From the NCBI GenBank assembly GCA_013365325.1, contig JABVXV010000001.1:744001-808000 (forward strand): a stretch of 64,000 bases of DNA, read 5' to 3'. This stretch comes from Dipetalonema caudispina. Taxonomy: Eukaryota; Nematoda; Chromadorea; Rhabditida; Onchocercidae. Made by a program: the position numbers and the translations under genes. Below the pieces are notes generated by a model, which saw only the letters and a program-made list of their open reading frames with translations, was not told the origin of the DNA and did no database searches. Shown in pieces: positions 1 to 13,433 of the stretch (its first letter is position 1; each line of letters begins with the position of its first letter).

Positions 1-1895
1 TCGAATAAATATCCACACCATTTAATATGACAGTAATATCCTTGGTTGTACAGGACATGAAAATTATAAACCAGATATATGGGAATAAAAAAAATGGGCA
101 AATTATAGTCCTAAATTATCTAGATTGTGAAAGTGCAATGTACGAATCTGAAAGTACGTCTTTTTTCGCCCATACATCATCCCCTTCGTTGAATGGTATA
201 GAAAGACTAATTAACTGAAAAAATTATGAAAAAATTTTTAGCTCTGTCCACAGCGTAATTTTATGGTTCCACCTTTTGCTTGCCGACTAACCCAGCGGAG
301 ATGTGAATTCAAATTCCGTTTTTGCGTCCGTTTTGCATCATTTATAAAGCAACAACTACACTGCTATGATGCAGTCTATAATATTCAGGTTTTGTGTTGA
401 GTAGGCTGTTACTTTGAGGTGCAAATATGTGAAGTTGTAAATATTGTGAACTATGAAATCGAATATCATATGCAAATCTAACTGCAAACAATGCATTTCA
501 CTACATTTTAAGTCAGCTTTATCATTTTAAACAAACATTTCAAAAAAGAAATTCTACATTGATAGTGTTAATGAAAACGAAAATGACATCAAAAGGCACG
601 TCTAGGATGTATACATTTCAATAACTACAGTTTATAAACTTCTCCTCACCGCCGTTTGCATCCATACATTCTTCTGGAAATTCTCCAAAGCTTGGCCAAA
701 TTTAGCATATTAGCTTTTTCCAGGCTATATGCCATGACATCATGAAAAATTCACTGTATTGGTGGGGAGATTTGCTACTTGACGGTCAAAAAATTTTTGA
801 GAAATATAGCAGTTAAATAACCACCCAGTTTATTAAACAACTAATTTCTCGAATACAATCAATGCATAACAGTTCAAATTCAGATTCGAATTATCTTTCT
901 CAGCAATAAAATCGTTCCTTTGGTTGTAGTTTGAAGCAAAAAGTTGCGCAAAAATGAGCAAGTGAAAAAATTAAAGTTCCAAGCTAATGAAAACGCAAAA
1001 CTAAACAGAGTAGGAAGAAGGCACGGCAAAAGAGATGATATGGATTGCAGAAGAAATAAAAGGAGATAATTTCGCTCGGTAAAACTATCAACATTACTAA
1101 TAATAATGCATTATATAATACAGAAAGGGGAACAACGATTTCCTGCATTTGCCTTGTTTTTATCAATAGATGTAACTATTTAAATTGATATTGATTTCAC
1201 TCAATTAATAGTATGAAAATACACCTTCCACTTTACTGTGATATCAGTGAATTAAATCACTAAGAACGGATGGCGAAAATAGTAGTCGACTGTACCTTAT
1301 TCAACATATCGTTAATTCAAATCTACGTTCCAAAGATGAACCTATGAAGATATTTCCCAAAAAGATGCCAAAAAAAGTAAACGACGCAGCAAAACAAAAG
1401 TCCCATCAAAGCTGAATAATAACCAATATCAGCTAGAAAACGAAAATGGAAGCAAGGAAAGAGAAACTTCCCAGTAATTAGAAAACAAGGGAAACAACAA
1501 GAAACAATGAATAAGTGTGTACAGTTAAGGCAATCAGGAAGATCAGATCACATTCTGACTTAATATTTCGTAATAAGAAAGAAACAATTAAGGTAACAAT
1601 AAAGACGTACTAAATTGAATTATTAATGGCCACCAGAAGATCAAAGCTCAAAATCCAAACTCCAGTTTAGAAAAGAAGTCATAAGTAATCAGTATAAGAG
1701 TGAGTGCAAAACATGCTAGGCCAATTTCTCGTACCTTTCTCAGGTGAAACTAATTTGGGATCGAAATTCCTTGTATCTTTACCCTCAATCTGACTTTAAA
1801 ATGCTTATCGATGATAATCGAACTTTAGCCAGGAACACATCAATCACATCTGCTTTGAAAACACTAACATACAAATTACCAGTAAATAGAACATT
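1..1895. other. 3' flank of the phosphatase gene, no gene seen
   Basis: AT-rich sequence with only short chance open frames. It lies downstream of the minus-strand phosphatase stop codon. A minus-strand AATAAA (read as TTTATT at 829-834) is a possible poly(A) signal, but it is about 1 kb from the stop codon, so the assignment is weak. Confidence 0.4.
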
Positions 1896-4800
1896 TCAAG
1901 ATGACCTACTGGTTTCAATTTGTTCCGACAAAATACTTCGCCGCACATCATCATTACTGTTCCTCAACACCGTATATATACTATCCACCTCAGCAAGTTG
2001 TTCCAGAACTGGGATTATATCTAACAATTCAACATCGTTCGCATCATCGAACCATGTTTGTACCGGAATCTGAAATAAAACGTTTCACTGTTTTCATGAG
2101 ATGACGCTGGAAGTGATGACTATTACAATAACCTTTCTATTCATCACTTCTAGTTCAAAAAAAAAGCTTTCCTAAGTCTTGCAGTATGTGTTGCGACAAA
2201 ATGAAAAATGGTTCGAAAAAATTTCAAGACTTATCAATATTCACTAAATTTCCTGTAGTTTGAATCTATCTTTTTGATTTTAGAGGAAAAGCACAGCCTC
2301 AAAAAATTGGGATATTCTCACACCATTAGAAATGGAAAAGGATCAAGAAGGAAACCTACTGCATTATCGGGATGAAAAGCGTAACTAGCCGGTGAATTAT
2401 CCACAATGATCACTTTTTTTAAATCGCGCCCAAGCCTTGTCAAATCCTGAAAATTGAAGAGCAAATGGATTGGGAAAAAAATCCGATCTCTACTGCGGTT
2501 ACTCTCTGTGTTAAAAGTTACCGTTCGTTTAAAGGAAATCTGCAAAACAAAGAATTATTGACAGAGTACGATACAGATCCATCCATCTCTAATTTTATAA
2601 ACATCTTTAGACTATAATATAACATAGACATAAAATAAATGCAGAAAAAACATGCTTCGAAATGATCATCGAATAAAAACAATTAAACCGAACCTTGACG
2701 TAATTACCCTTATGAAAAACGCAAGACTCTCGAAATAATCGTGCGCGAAACACACCACGCTTATCCAAGAAATCAGCAACTGGATCGGCATACTAAAATT
2801 CATAAAGGATTTCGAAACATTTTGTTTTATCTACAGCGATAAAGAGATCTTAATCATCATTAGAATATAAAAGTTGTATGAATCATCCCTCCGTGAAAAA
2901 TGTGAAAGTTGTATAAGATCAGTCCACTACATTAATCAAAAATTAGCACCTATAAACAAAAGTACTTATATTATCAAATGTTTGACCAATTTACACACAT
3001 CTATTCCAATTAGAAAATAATCACTCCTACTCTAGCTGAGGCAATCATCCCTCATTTTCTTTGTTGAAAATGTGCAACACAATGTATTATTTCTTTCACT
3101 TTATTTCCAAGAATATTCTTTAATAGCACTTTTATATTGCTCTTAGAATTGAGATATTTAAAAGGTTATATGCTGCATATTTTCCTATATAAATCGCAAT
3201 TGTTAGGAAAAAAATACTTTGGCAAGGCTGGCTGTGAATAATACACATTCAAACTTGTCACCTATCCTTTCTAGAAACTCATCCACATACGGCCGTTTCA
3301 ACACATAAACCTGATGAATAACGTTATCGATCTCAACCGGTATTATAAAGTCAGGATTCTTCACCGGCTGAAATACATTTACTTAAAAATATGTGTTTCA
3401 AAAGGAGAACAAAATCATCCATCTCTCTCAAAAAAAAATTCTTTAGATAAGATTACTTAACAGCATGCTGATGATCGATAAATTCAACAATTTACACGAA
3501 ATCGAAACACGAAAAATGGACTTTATTGCGTTCATTCTTATATCACATCTAAAACGAATATCCCTGTCATAGGTTTCATCTCCAGAGATTTGAACTTACC
3601 TGAATTCATCGATCAAAATGGAGAATAACAGTATCCGGCTTATGAGTTTGCATCAAACCCAAAATGAATTACCCAAAATCTGAGCATTCTGCTAAAGTAA
3701 TAAGTAACACAAATATGCTAAAACTCACCTTGAATGAAGAATGCACCAACGTTTCATCCAAATCAATAATAAGACACTTTTTGTCTCCATCACACGGACG
3801 CACAGGAGGCAGCAATAATTTGTCGGAGAGCTGCTGAAATTTCATCTTTTTTCCCAGTCTCGAAAACAATACATAAACCAAACCTTCTTGACTCTCTTTA
3901 AAACATCCGAAAAGCTACCAAACCATTATCATCACCAGATTACCACGAAAGCTTGCTTCGCGCAAAAAAATTATATTGTAACAGTTAATTCTACTTTAAA
4001 CGATATCGAACCCTCTTACATTTCAAAGTTCAGCTTCTCATTCAACAATTTCATTTTTATACTGTTTTGATAATTCTCAACTTCGCATAGCTAAATATCT
4101 CAACTGCATTTGAGATTGAATGAGCCACATACATTTTTGACTTCATTCGCCACCCAGTTTCAACTTAGTATATGATTTTAATCAAGTTAATTCATGATCA
4201 ACTTGGGGAGAAGCAGTTAATCATTACTGATGTCCTGATACAATTAATCCAGATAATCAAAAACTACATTGCAAAAATATAGGTGGCTAAAAGAAAAAAA
4301 TAAAAATGGCTATACAGTGAAGGATAACATAAAAAAATTCAATAAGCAGCTGCTATTTGATATTTTTCATATTCAATTTTTTTTCTGAATTTTGACCTGA
4401 CAAAGTTAATCAGTTTAACTTTTACTGTATTCTCCTTCAAGACACAAATTGTTTCCTTTTTCTGTTTTTTGACATTCAAATTTTGTGATGCCTAATATCT
4501 TTTTTATATTCCCATGCTTCCAGACAGCAGGTTGCTATTCACGAATACTGCAAGGAAGCCTTCTTGTGATTCTGATTTAAATTATATAAATATTATAAAG
4601 AGACAAGTCAACTGTCAAAGGGATCTCTTTTTTTTTTGTCATATTGACAAGTCGAAAATCTTTTAATCCAGTTCCGTGGCACATTATTACGCTGGACAAA
4701 GACAACAATAACAACCCCTACTGTTGACCATAACCATGTGTTCACCAACACTTCGTAAAGCAAAAAATTGTGCAACAACGAAATAATAAATCCCGGTGCT

Positions 4801-7800
4801 CTCTACATCAATTTCATTACACACATCTTGCAATGTTACTTCTATAAGATTACATTTAATCATAGTAGCATAACGAAAACAGAAATGACAGAAATGACAG
4901 GGAGTGAGTAGCGCCAAAGTACGGAAGAATTCATTTCCAAATGCATCATGAACCATCAACCACAACCAAACAGACCAAACTCTTTATAGCTTAAAAAACG
5001 ATGTCTTAACTAGTATCTGTAAACTTCTTTCAAAAGGATAAGACTGCCTTCAGCGAGCAAACTACAACTAGGAGATGGATAATGCCAAATGAAAAATCTG
5101 ATGGTCGTACTTTATCTAGAAACTCCTAAACTGCAAAAAAAAAAAGCCTTCACTCATCAAATATTCAAAATTCCATTGAAAAGAGATGAATTTAGTTGTG
5201 CTTCAACTACTCGAAATTCACTTCAAGATGTCCAGATTTATAGAATCGAATGATGATAAGAATGAAGCATGGAGAAGAAATAATATGAGCTTTGGAAATT
5301 ATAAAAGAAAAGCAGCGCTGAATGATATTCCAAATTCTCTATGGCAGTAGAACTGTAGAAAATATTTCGGAAAACCGATTTCAAGAACTCGAAGTTACCT
5401 GTCAAGGGACCGACTATGGAATGATGCTGAAATTATTATCTTCTCCTTCAAAGAGCAATACATAATATTACCTATCATTGACGTGCAGTGCAGAAATAAA
5501 GTATGTTGTTGTAAGCTCATCGAAGATTAAATTCGTTTATTTCATCCAATACATCCGCGTATGGGCAACTGTGTCCAAAAAAACGATGATATAGGACCAT
5601 CTCACTTTACTACTCTCCAGTTCATTCCTTAATCCAAAATCAACTCTAACTTTCCAAAAACATCGAGAAGTAAAAAGAGAAGCAACTTACTTTAAGTCCA
5701 AGCTTATCAATGAAAAAATTAGAGATCAGTTCACCAAGTTTCCACATAACTTGTCTCTTATAACTGGCGAAATAGTTGACTTAAAACATTTCCAGGAAAC
5801 GTTTGTTGTCAAGCATTTCTCACAACAGTTACAGTCGATTTTTATCTCTACTACTAATGATGACATTGAAAAGAATCGCTGCTGCTGGATAGAATAAAGT
5901 GGAACAAAAAAGCTCGCATCACCCGAAAAAATAGCTATGTGAAAGGATCGAATTGCTCAGCTCATCAACAACATATATCTTTAAACAATAAAAACAGAAT
6001 AAACATTCGAAAATGTTACCGTCCCATTGTGCTGGGCTTAGGTAATTAAATCTGGTCTCTTGGAGTAATTAAAATCGAGCAAATTAAATATTTAGCTCTC
6101 ATACTTCACTAAATATGTCTTTTTCATCTACGATTTAACAAAACAGTAGCTTTTAATCTGGTCAAATATATCCTTTGACTGCAACAGTCTGCAAACGAAA
6201 AATCTGCCAAAAAACTGGACAAAGATATATTCCAAGGGAAATATTACCACCTCAATACCTTTTATTACTTTATTTGAGTTATTTCACAAGTTTCATGTAC
6301 TCATGCCTTACAGCTCTGAAGTAAAATTTTTCAAAAAGTAGAATTTTCCCAATATTCATGAATTACACATATTTTCAAGCTATTATAATCAATCAGAATT
6401 TAAATTTAGAACTCGTCACAGCATTATTCTTATAAAAACACTATTCCTTAAATAAAAGGATAATTGAAGATACTGCGGAGGGGAGGGAGAAAAAAATGTC
6501 ACAAGAAAACGGGAACAGCAGCGAGAGATTGATTAATATAACAAAGTGTTACAAATTGCCATTTTATAAAGTTGATTGCAAGGAGTATAAGCAGGCGCAT
6601 AGAAAACTTCATCTTCCTTTAAGAAATTTCAGGGTGAGAACAAATGACGTTCTATTTAAAAAAAAAAAAAAAAAAAAATCAAGCCTCTGCTAACACTGAA
6701 ACCCGAAACAAAACAAAATACAAAGTTGAACCAAAAATGAAAATGAAATTTTTTACTATTTCACTAAAAGGTAGTTATTCATACATAAGGTCACTCAGAA
6801 TGTGTCTAAATTTCAAACCCAATTCAACCATCCTAAGTATCACTTCCCAATACTCCTAAATGATGATAAAAAGATGAAGAGAGAAATGAAAAATCTGGGA
6901 GGTAAAATTAACCTATGGCAGAAAAGATAATCTAACGATTATTCCTGACCAATGCTAGATGTACTTCATGAGATTACTTTAATCTTGGAAAAGATTTAAA
7001 AATTAAAAGGAAAATCTTTCTAAACGAATAATATGCGGACTGGCCAACCTTTATTATGAATAAAGTCCTCACCTACTTTATCCTATTCTAAAGACGAAGG
7101 ATGATGGAATCTAACCAAACCAAAAATTTCATTGAACTCAAATTGACCACTATTACCAATGGAACACGTGAAAACTAGCAGCAGCACAATTTCAAACAAA
7201 TTTTAAAATCCTTACAAAAAATCTAGCAACAGTAATCAAGCTGAAAAGAAAACTGACCATAGGAACATATTCTCCAGTTTCATCGTAATTATCACCTGTA
7301 TATGTATCATTCACACTGACACTCGCTCCATTTATGTTTGTCCCGTTCTGCGAATTTTTTGTTACCTGAGTAATCAGTGACTGCGGAGTTGAGGTGGATG
7401 GAACCGGATGAAGTGTTCGCCGTTTTGCTAAAAAGTAGCAGTGCTGAATACGAAAGCCTTTGAAAAAAAGTTATCCAGCAACTACAAAATAAATGGCACA
7501 GTAAGAGAGTGTATGCTATAACAATTAGTGCTGTTTTTTTTTTTTTTTTTTTTTTTTTTTTTGTAGAAATACTACAACTGTTCCGGCAAATATGTGATGA
7601 AATGGGATGAAAATGAAGATAAGATGAATTTCCGGAAATTTTTAGTGAAAAGTGATCTTATAACTGATTTCATTATCAGTTCATCACTGTTAGAGCCATA
7701 GACGGAAAAGTGAAAAGTAACCTTTAATCGTAGCTTCGGGTCGTATACAGCAGCAAAACGACTGGAGAAATTTCGGCATGTGCGGCTTGCCACGTGATGA

Positions 7801-9959
7801 GGTACTTTTCGATGATTTATTTCGGACATTTTTTGTTTCTAAAAATCTTAAAGAGATTAATGGATATTTGAGAAGCCTTTAAAATATGAAAATGTGATAT
7901 TTCATCAGTTCATGTCAGAATGAAACCAAAAGGCATTTAAAAAGCATGAATGATTGGCATTTTTTACGTACTACCTAATTCATTTATTTAAGCAACCATC
8001 CAGCTCTCAAACGTCACTGGATCTGTTGCAACAACCAAGTGAAAATATCAGCAGAGCTCAAGCAAAATGGTCTGATGTAACTGAGCCTTTCAGTCTTACT
8101 CATCCGTGAAAAATCCTACACTCAATCCTTTCTCTGCTAAAATTCTAATGAAAAGTTTTCGAAATTACAAAAGTTTGCATAAGTTAAATCATGGAATAAA
8201 ATATGAAAAAATCAAGAGCTACAATGTACAAAACTGAAAGATGAGGAGAAGGATAAGTAGAAATATGACACCAAATTCACAGTACTAGAATATTATAGTG
8301 CCAAATTTCATCCTTTTTGTTAGACTACCGCTGTTAACACCGCGGAAGCACAACAACAAAAGTTTACGCTGTTTTAAAAGACTTTGTTCGACAAATTCTT
8401 TCGAATTTCAGAAATGCTGATAAATAATAATAATCCAATTTCAGAAAGTAACTCATAGCTGTTATTTATAAACTGAAATCTACGTAACTAATCGCTTTCA
8501 ATTGAGGACGAAATTTCCATAGAACAGAATGTAATATAAAAAAGTGAGTGAACGATGACTTTGAAAAACTAATAAAATCATTTTTTAAACTATCGAAAAT
8601 TTTATGCGATAACAACACTCGTTTGGGAAATGCAACATGGGATAAATGCAGTAAATGATTTGAACAATATCACTTGAATTAGACTGTTCTAAATTTCTAA
8701 ATGAATAAAGAATGATGCATTATTTGAATAGACGACAAGACATGTAAAAAAGCATTTCAGAAACAGGAATTTTTTTCCATTTTGTATCCCTTTAGTTCTC
8801 GGGAATATCTCTGAGATAAGGTATAAAATAAGCCGCATATCTAGTGTCTGTCAAGCATCCAGTGTGTAAATATTTCATCGGTGCTTAGGTCTATTCTGGG
8901 AAAGTAACGACTCAGTAATCAATACGTAAAGCTACGTTTGAGCGAAGCTTAGAAGAATATTAAAAACCATAAGCTTACAACAGTACATAGAGGAAAAGCA
9001 CCGAAGTCTAAAAAAAGATAATCACCTTTATCCTTAGACAGTGACCAAATTAATAGTGCATCACGTCTACCGTCACCACCTTCCACAGCACCCCCTTTCT
9101 TATCCACTGTTTCTAGCTGTGGCTTTCTGCCATCAGCACTGGTACATTCTTTGACAGCACTATGTTTCGGAAAAGATAACTTTTGACAGAAAGATTCGCT
9201 TCTTAAATCAATTTTACTGCTGAACTTTTTACGCCCTGTTTTTAATATGTCGGAAGTATTAGTACCATTTTCAAATCGACGAAGCAACCCGACCAGTAGT
9301 GTTTGGGATCTGTCACCAGGACCACTATCGGATATTGACGGCGATTTTGGATAGACAATCTGTTCGTTGGCTGATGATGTACCAAAGCCGGATGTAGATG
9401 GTACTGGCTGCGTCACTGACGAAGAATCAGGAATAATCCTTGTTGAAGGTATAGCAATGGTACCGGAAAAAGTATATGTTGGATTCCCATAACAGGTTTT
9501 TGGCCAACATGAACGGGGTGTAGGAGTAACAGTTACTGGGAAGCGGTTGGGTGCATAGCCACAAGGAACGATTTTCTGCAGTCGTTGAGAAGTTGCTCCA
9601 TCTGCTCTGTTATGGTTAGCTTCACTCGAATTCATACTGCTGCCAGGTGCCACACCAGTATAATTACTTGTAATGACACTTCTAAGCAAAGAAATGTCAT
9701 TTTTCGTTCTTTCCATGTCATCGTGATTCCAAAAATAGGTTGCACCTACGTCATCCTCAGCACTGTGCCATGAATCCAGAATTTTACCGTTCTGGTACAA
9801 AGGCCTTGCGGTACCGGACACTTCAATACCTTTGCAATTCCTTAAGACATTGCTGCTTGATAGGGATGTTCCCTGTCGTATATTGAAACGTCGTAAGCCG
9901 TGAACTATTAACGAAGAATCTTCTTGTGATCGGCTGTTCGATTCATCGGATTTTTTCAT
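1896..9959 (-). CDS. scpl-1: CTD small phosphatase-like protein (SCP/CTDSP family), 572 aa
   Basis: Exons in coding order: 9959-9026, 7427-7258, 3833-3729, 3367-3218, 2792-2694, 2446-2360, 2069-1896. Phases agree and the sum is 1719 nt. Exons 3-7 encode the FCP1/SCP homology domain of the HAD phosphatases. It has the catalytic [12 protein letters not shown] block (D392 and D394 the nucleophile and acid/base), then [39 protein letters not shown] and a final [12 protein letters not shown]. Family members dephosphorylate serines of the RNA polymerase II CTD and, in vertebrates, other targets such as SMADs. Residues 1-311 are serine-rich, low in complexity and without a recognised domain. Exon 2 carries SLITQVTK, like the ITQISK near the N-terminus of human CTDSP1. 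The palmitoylated cysteine cluster of vertebrate SCPs was not found, and a small phase-0 exon for it could lie in the 3.4 kb intron. The start is the first ATG in the long exon; an acceptor at 9986/9985 would allow a longer N-terminus. The catalytic core is certain; the N-terminus is less so. Confidence 0.88.
3834..7257 (-). other. Large intron of the phosphatase gene
   Basis: 3.4 kb between the exon ending YVPM and the catalytic DLDET exon. No exon with convincing coding character was recognised. The 3' splice site has two adjacent CAG triplets (NAGNAG), so isoforms with or without one glutamine before LSDKLL are possible. Confidence 0.5.
7534..7562. repeat. Poly(T) run
   Basis: About 29 consecutive T on the plus strand, in the first modelled intron of the phosphatase gene. 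A homopolymer of this length is prone to length error in assembly. Confidence 0.9.
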
Positions 9960-11514
9960 TGAAAAGCAGAACCCGTGAAATTTTCCTTGGAATAACAAAT
10001 CGAAGAGCTATGTAAGCAAGAAAAATATACGAATAGACGGTAAAGGTTCGAAAACTTTTTCAGTCGTTCCTGGAAAAATAAAATGGTTAAAAACAAAAAA
10101 GCACAATGGGATTTGCGTCAAAATCATTCGCAGCAGTATGTAATTTTCTTTTCATATTTCTGTACCATTCTAGAAAAACATTGTATTTTCTGGTAAAATG
10201 TTCCAATCGAATAATAAAAACTCAAAAATTAAAGATCAGCTTTCATTATTCACTCATTTCTCAATTCTTCAAGAGCGTGTGCAAAGCTTAGAAATCGAAA
10301 TTTCGGACAATTTTGGTTTACTTATCAGCATTATTGTTATCGATGCTTTACGAAATAATCGATAATATTGTTCTAGAAATCGCAAATTGCACTGCAACTG
10401 AGTGAAACAAGCCAAACATGACGTGAGCGATGATAGACAAATGAAGCAGTTCTTTGAAACTCAAAGTTACGCCAAACATTTATTTTCCCTGGCTATCAGA
10501 ATTCGAAATAAATTACACGAAATGAAACTGATGAAGATTTTCGTAAAGTTTTGAAAAAAAAATATATTTTATACATATATATAAAAAGAAAAATATTCTG
10601 ATTCGACCGAAACTCATTGATATTGAAACGCATTCTTTTCTTGGATATTGAGTTTAGCAATTAACAGAGATTTGTACAGGTCGTTCTTAGTAACCTCAAC
10701 TTTTTTCTATTAGATAAACTTAAAAATGAAAATAGGGAACAAAGGACATGGAAAATACAAAGAGGGCAGTGGAATCTCCCAATGAAAAACGATTGAAAAA
10801 GCACCAAAACATTAAAAAATATTTTCAAAGCAACAAAAGTCAGGGTGAAATTTACTGTTAGCAAGGACAAAAAAGGGAAATGATGAGGAATTTGCGCTGT
10901 TTAGTAAGCTGAGAACTAAATTAGCAGAAGTGACGAAGGGAAAAGAGACAGAATTTAGAAGCAGATGAATGGATAATAATTACTGATAAAAAGGAGATAA
11001 AAATAAATTTGAGATAAAAAAGATGACACATTCCCACTTGTTTCACATTGTAGTGCGGTTGCGAGTGGTTTTTTAGTATAATCATTTCCGAGCTCTTCAT
11101 AAAGGCAACCGTATAAAACAGATATGATTAGTTGATGAAATTTCTCCACTTTTGCCCTAAGCTGTACATCACTCCATAATATGCTAACAGAAAGCAAAGG
11201 TATCACAAAGTGTATTTGTATACAAATAAGTTCTACTGAAAAAAAAAAAAAAATGGGATTAAAGCAATGTCCCAATTTATCTATTGGAGTGGCGCAATAT
11301 GATTACTGAATTAGATAAAAAGCAAAGATGGTTTTCGCTTTAAAAGTATGACATTATCGGTACTGTACTAAATAGCATAGTGGAATAATAACAACAATAA
11401 TGGAACCTAAAATTAGATTAACTGGTGGGAACAGTTACTTCTCTTACTACTGGATTTGAAGAAAACACAGAGAAGTGGGGAATGATGAAGATAAGGTGAG
11501 ATGGAATTATTATC

Positions 11515-11709
11515 ATGGAGAGAAGAGAGAAAAAAGATATGATAGGAACATGCTTCATCCACCTCTGTCACCTATTGTTGGTAGTAGTACCGCATGTCTG
11601 CATGCAGCTGCTGCAATCTATCAGTGAAGAATGCATGCTGGAGATGATGACGAAAGAAGAGAAAGGCCAGGCAGTGATGACGAATGTAGTAGCAGCAGCT
11701 CGAGTCTAG
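11515..11709 (+). CDS. Possible small ORF, 64 aa, unknown
   Basis: An ATG-initiated frame with a charged N-terminus (MERREKKD), a hydrophobic stretch (HLCHLLLVVVPHVC) and an acidic/basic tail. Base composition is more GC-rich than the flanks. No homology is recognised, no splice or poly(A) signals support it, and repeated CTGC and GAAGAA triplets may simply keep the frame open. It may be part of a promoter or 5' UTR instead. Confidence 0.12.
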   Translation: MERREKKDMIGTCFIHLCHLLLVVVPHVCMQLLQSISEECMLEMMTKEEKGQAVMTNVVAAARV

Positions 11710-12001
11710 CTAAATGATAGGCACTAAGCATCAGTGACTGCTTCTCGGGAGAGTATACCTTACATCTCTCTTCCTACACTCCTTCCCTGAAACTGTCCTC
11801 TCTCTCAACGACACACCACATCTACACTTCAATGTTGTTAGTCTGTTGCCAGTGATGATGATAGTTAACATTGAAATCTTAAGAGGTCGTCGATTCGATT
11901 TATATGTATTGCAACAAAATCACTGCATGACGTGCAATGCGCTATGATGCACCAATACAGCAAGACAAGAATGCATTGCATCATTCGTGTTGATAATGTT
12001 C

Positions 12002-12021
12002 ATATATATATATATATATAT
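12002..12021. repeat. (AT)n microsatellite
   Basis: Ten TA dinucleotides in a row, flanked by ordinary AT-rich sequence. Confidence 0.9.
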
Positions 12022-13400
12022 CCCATATCAGTCGAATTGAGGAGCTTCCCTTCCCAGAGACTGTATCGCATCCTCAGCTGCAATATTTCTCAGTTTATTT
12101 TCCACGTCTTTTGCAGCAGGCATGATTGCCTATTTATCACCCTTCTCCGACGTAGATTACCGATAACAAACCTCATATCATTCTTTCTCGTCACCTACTA
12201 AATAAATTAGAGCAACTTTGAATACTGCGATATTGGTAGATATGCTTCTAGATCAGGATTACCTAAGAAAAAAATCAAACAAACAGCATATGGAATTAAA
12301 GGTACGGACAAATGAATGAATCTAATTTTAGAAATGAAAAACACAAATTCTAATCGAGATATTCTTGTATAAAACAAATGAAATTGCATAACAATCGACA
12401 AAGTGAGTGAACAACCAGTAACGTAATTACATACAGTTTGTGTTCCTTTTACTTTCCTCTCCATTCATCTACCACATAAACACGTTAAGTGTAGCAACAA
12501 TCATAATCTTCCCTAAAAATGGTACTAAAACTTCATTTTATAATTCAAAGTACACAAGGAAGCGGTTGCAAGAACACTACATGCCATTCCATAAAAGACG
12601 TACCGCATATTTGTACCAATGCAAACAACTTTATCAGAAATTAGGGAGATTAAAATTTACTAATCAATTAAACAATATAGAAGTGAGCAAAATGTCGAAT
12701 TTCTCACAATAAGAAAATAAAGAATATCAGTTGTATGACATGAGAGAGCATCCGATATTCAGTAATGTGAAACATACATATTGAACATTTAGCACTACAC
12801 AGGTTGAGTTCTGTACCGATTAATACTGAAACGAAAGATTGAAAGGAACGTCTGGTCAACGATGGTTAATTTTAAGAATTTACTTAACCCAAGCTGGGCT
12901 ACTGCAAATCCTTTTCAAGATAGTAGGAAAAAATGAAATTGTCTGCCTTACTACAAAAAAGTAGTTCCTGGAAAACAAGCAAATCGGCTTATTTAAATGC
13001 GACAACGAAAGTAAGTGTAAAGTTTACCCGACTGAACGAATCTCTTCTTCACTACTAGCCCCTCAAAAAAATAATATCTCTCCTTCGCATCATTGTAACA
13101 TCATCATTATACCAACCATTCTATTAAAGATACTACTAGATTTCAATTAAGAAGTCTGTTTTATTCAATGAGAAATTCCCTTGCCAAATATAAGAAAGAT
13201 AGAGAGACAAGAACGTTCAGGGAGAGAACCTGGAAACACAACTGTATATAAGAGTTAACAGAGAACTCAATGAATTTGAAGTTTTCAATTTGCTTATCAA
13301 TAGTTCTGCAAGCTCAGCAGTTTCATGTCATGATTCATGTTTTTTCGGCATCTGTCATCTAACTCCATTTCCCGCCGTCCAAGCTCTTATGGTAGGTATA

Positions 13401-13433
13401 CCCTCTCTCTCTCTCTCCTTCTCTCTCCCTCTG
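13401..13433. repeat. CT-rich imperfect microsatellite
   Basis: CCTCTCTCTCTCTCTCC followed by TTCTCTCTCCCTCTG. It could also serve as a polypyrimidine tract, but no supported exon follows it. Confidence 0.85.

Noticed and set aside
27..218. 63-codon open frame at the left edge of the window
   Set aside because: Low-complexity AT-rich codons, no splice context and no recognisable motif. Likely chance.
240..345. tRNA-like fragments (AACCCAGCGGAG, GAATTCAAATTCC; also GTTAGCGCAATGGC near 15065)
   Set aside because: No complete cloverleaf with A box, anticodon arm, B box and acceptor pairing could be assembled.
4687..4965. 92-codon minus-strand frame rich in Cys and His inside the phosphatase intron, considered as the missing cysteine-cluster exon
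   Set aside because: Its frame and splice sites do not join the flanking exons and the residues do not resemble the CTDSP N-terminus.
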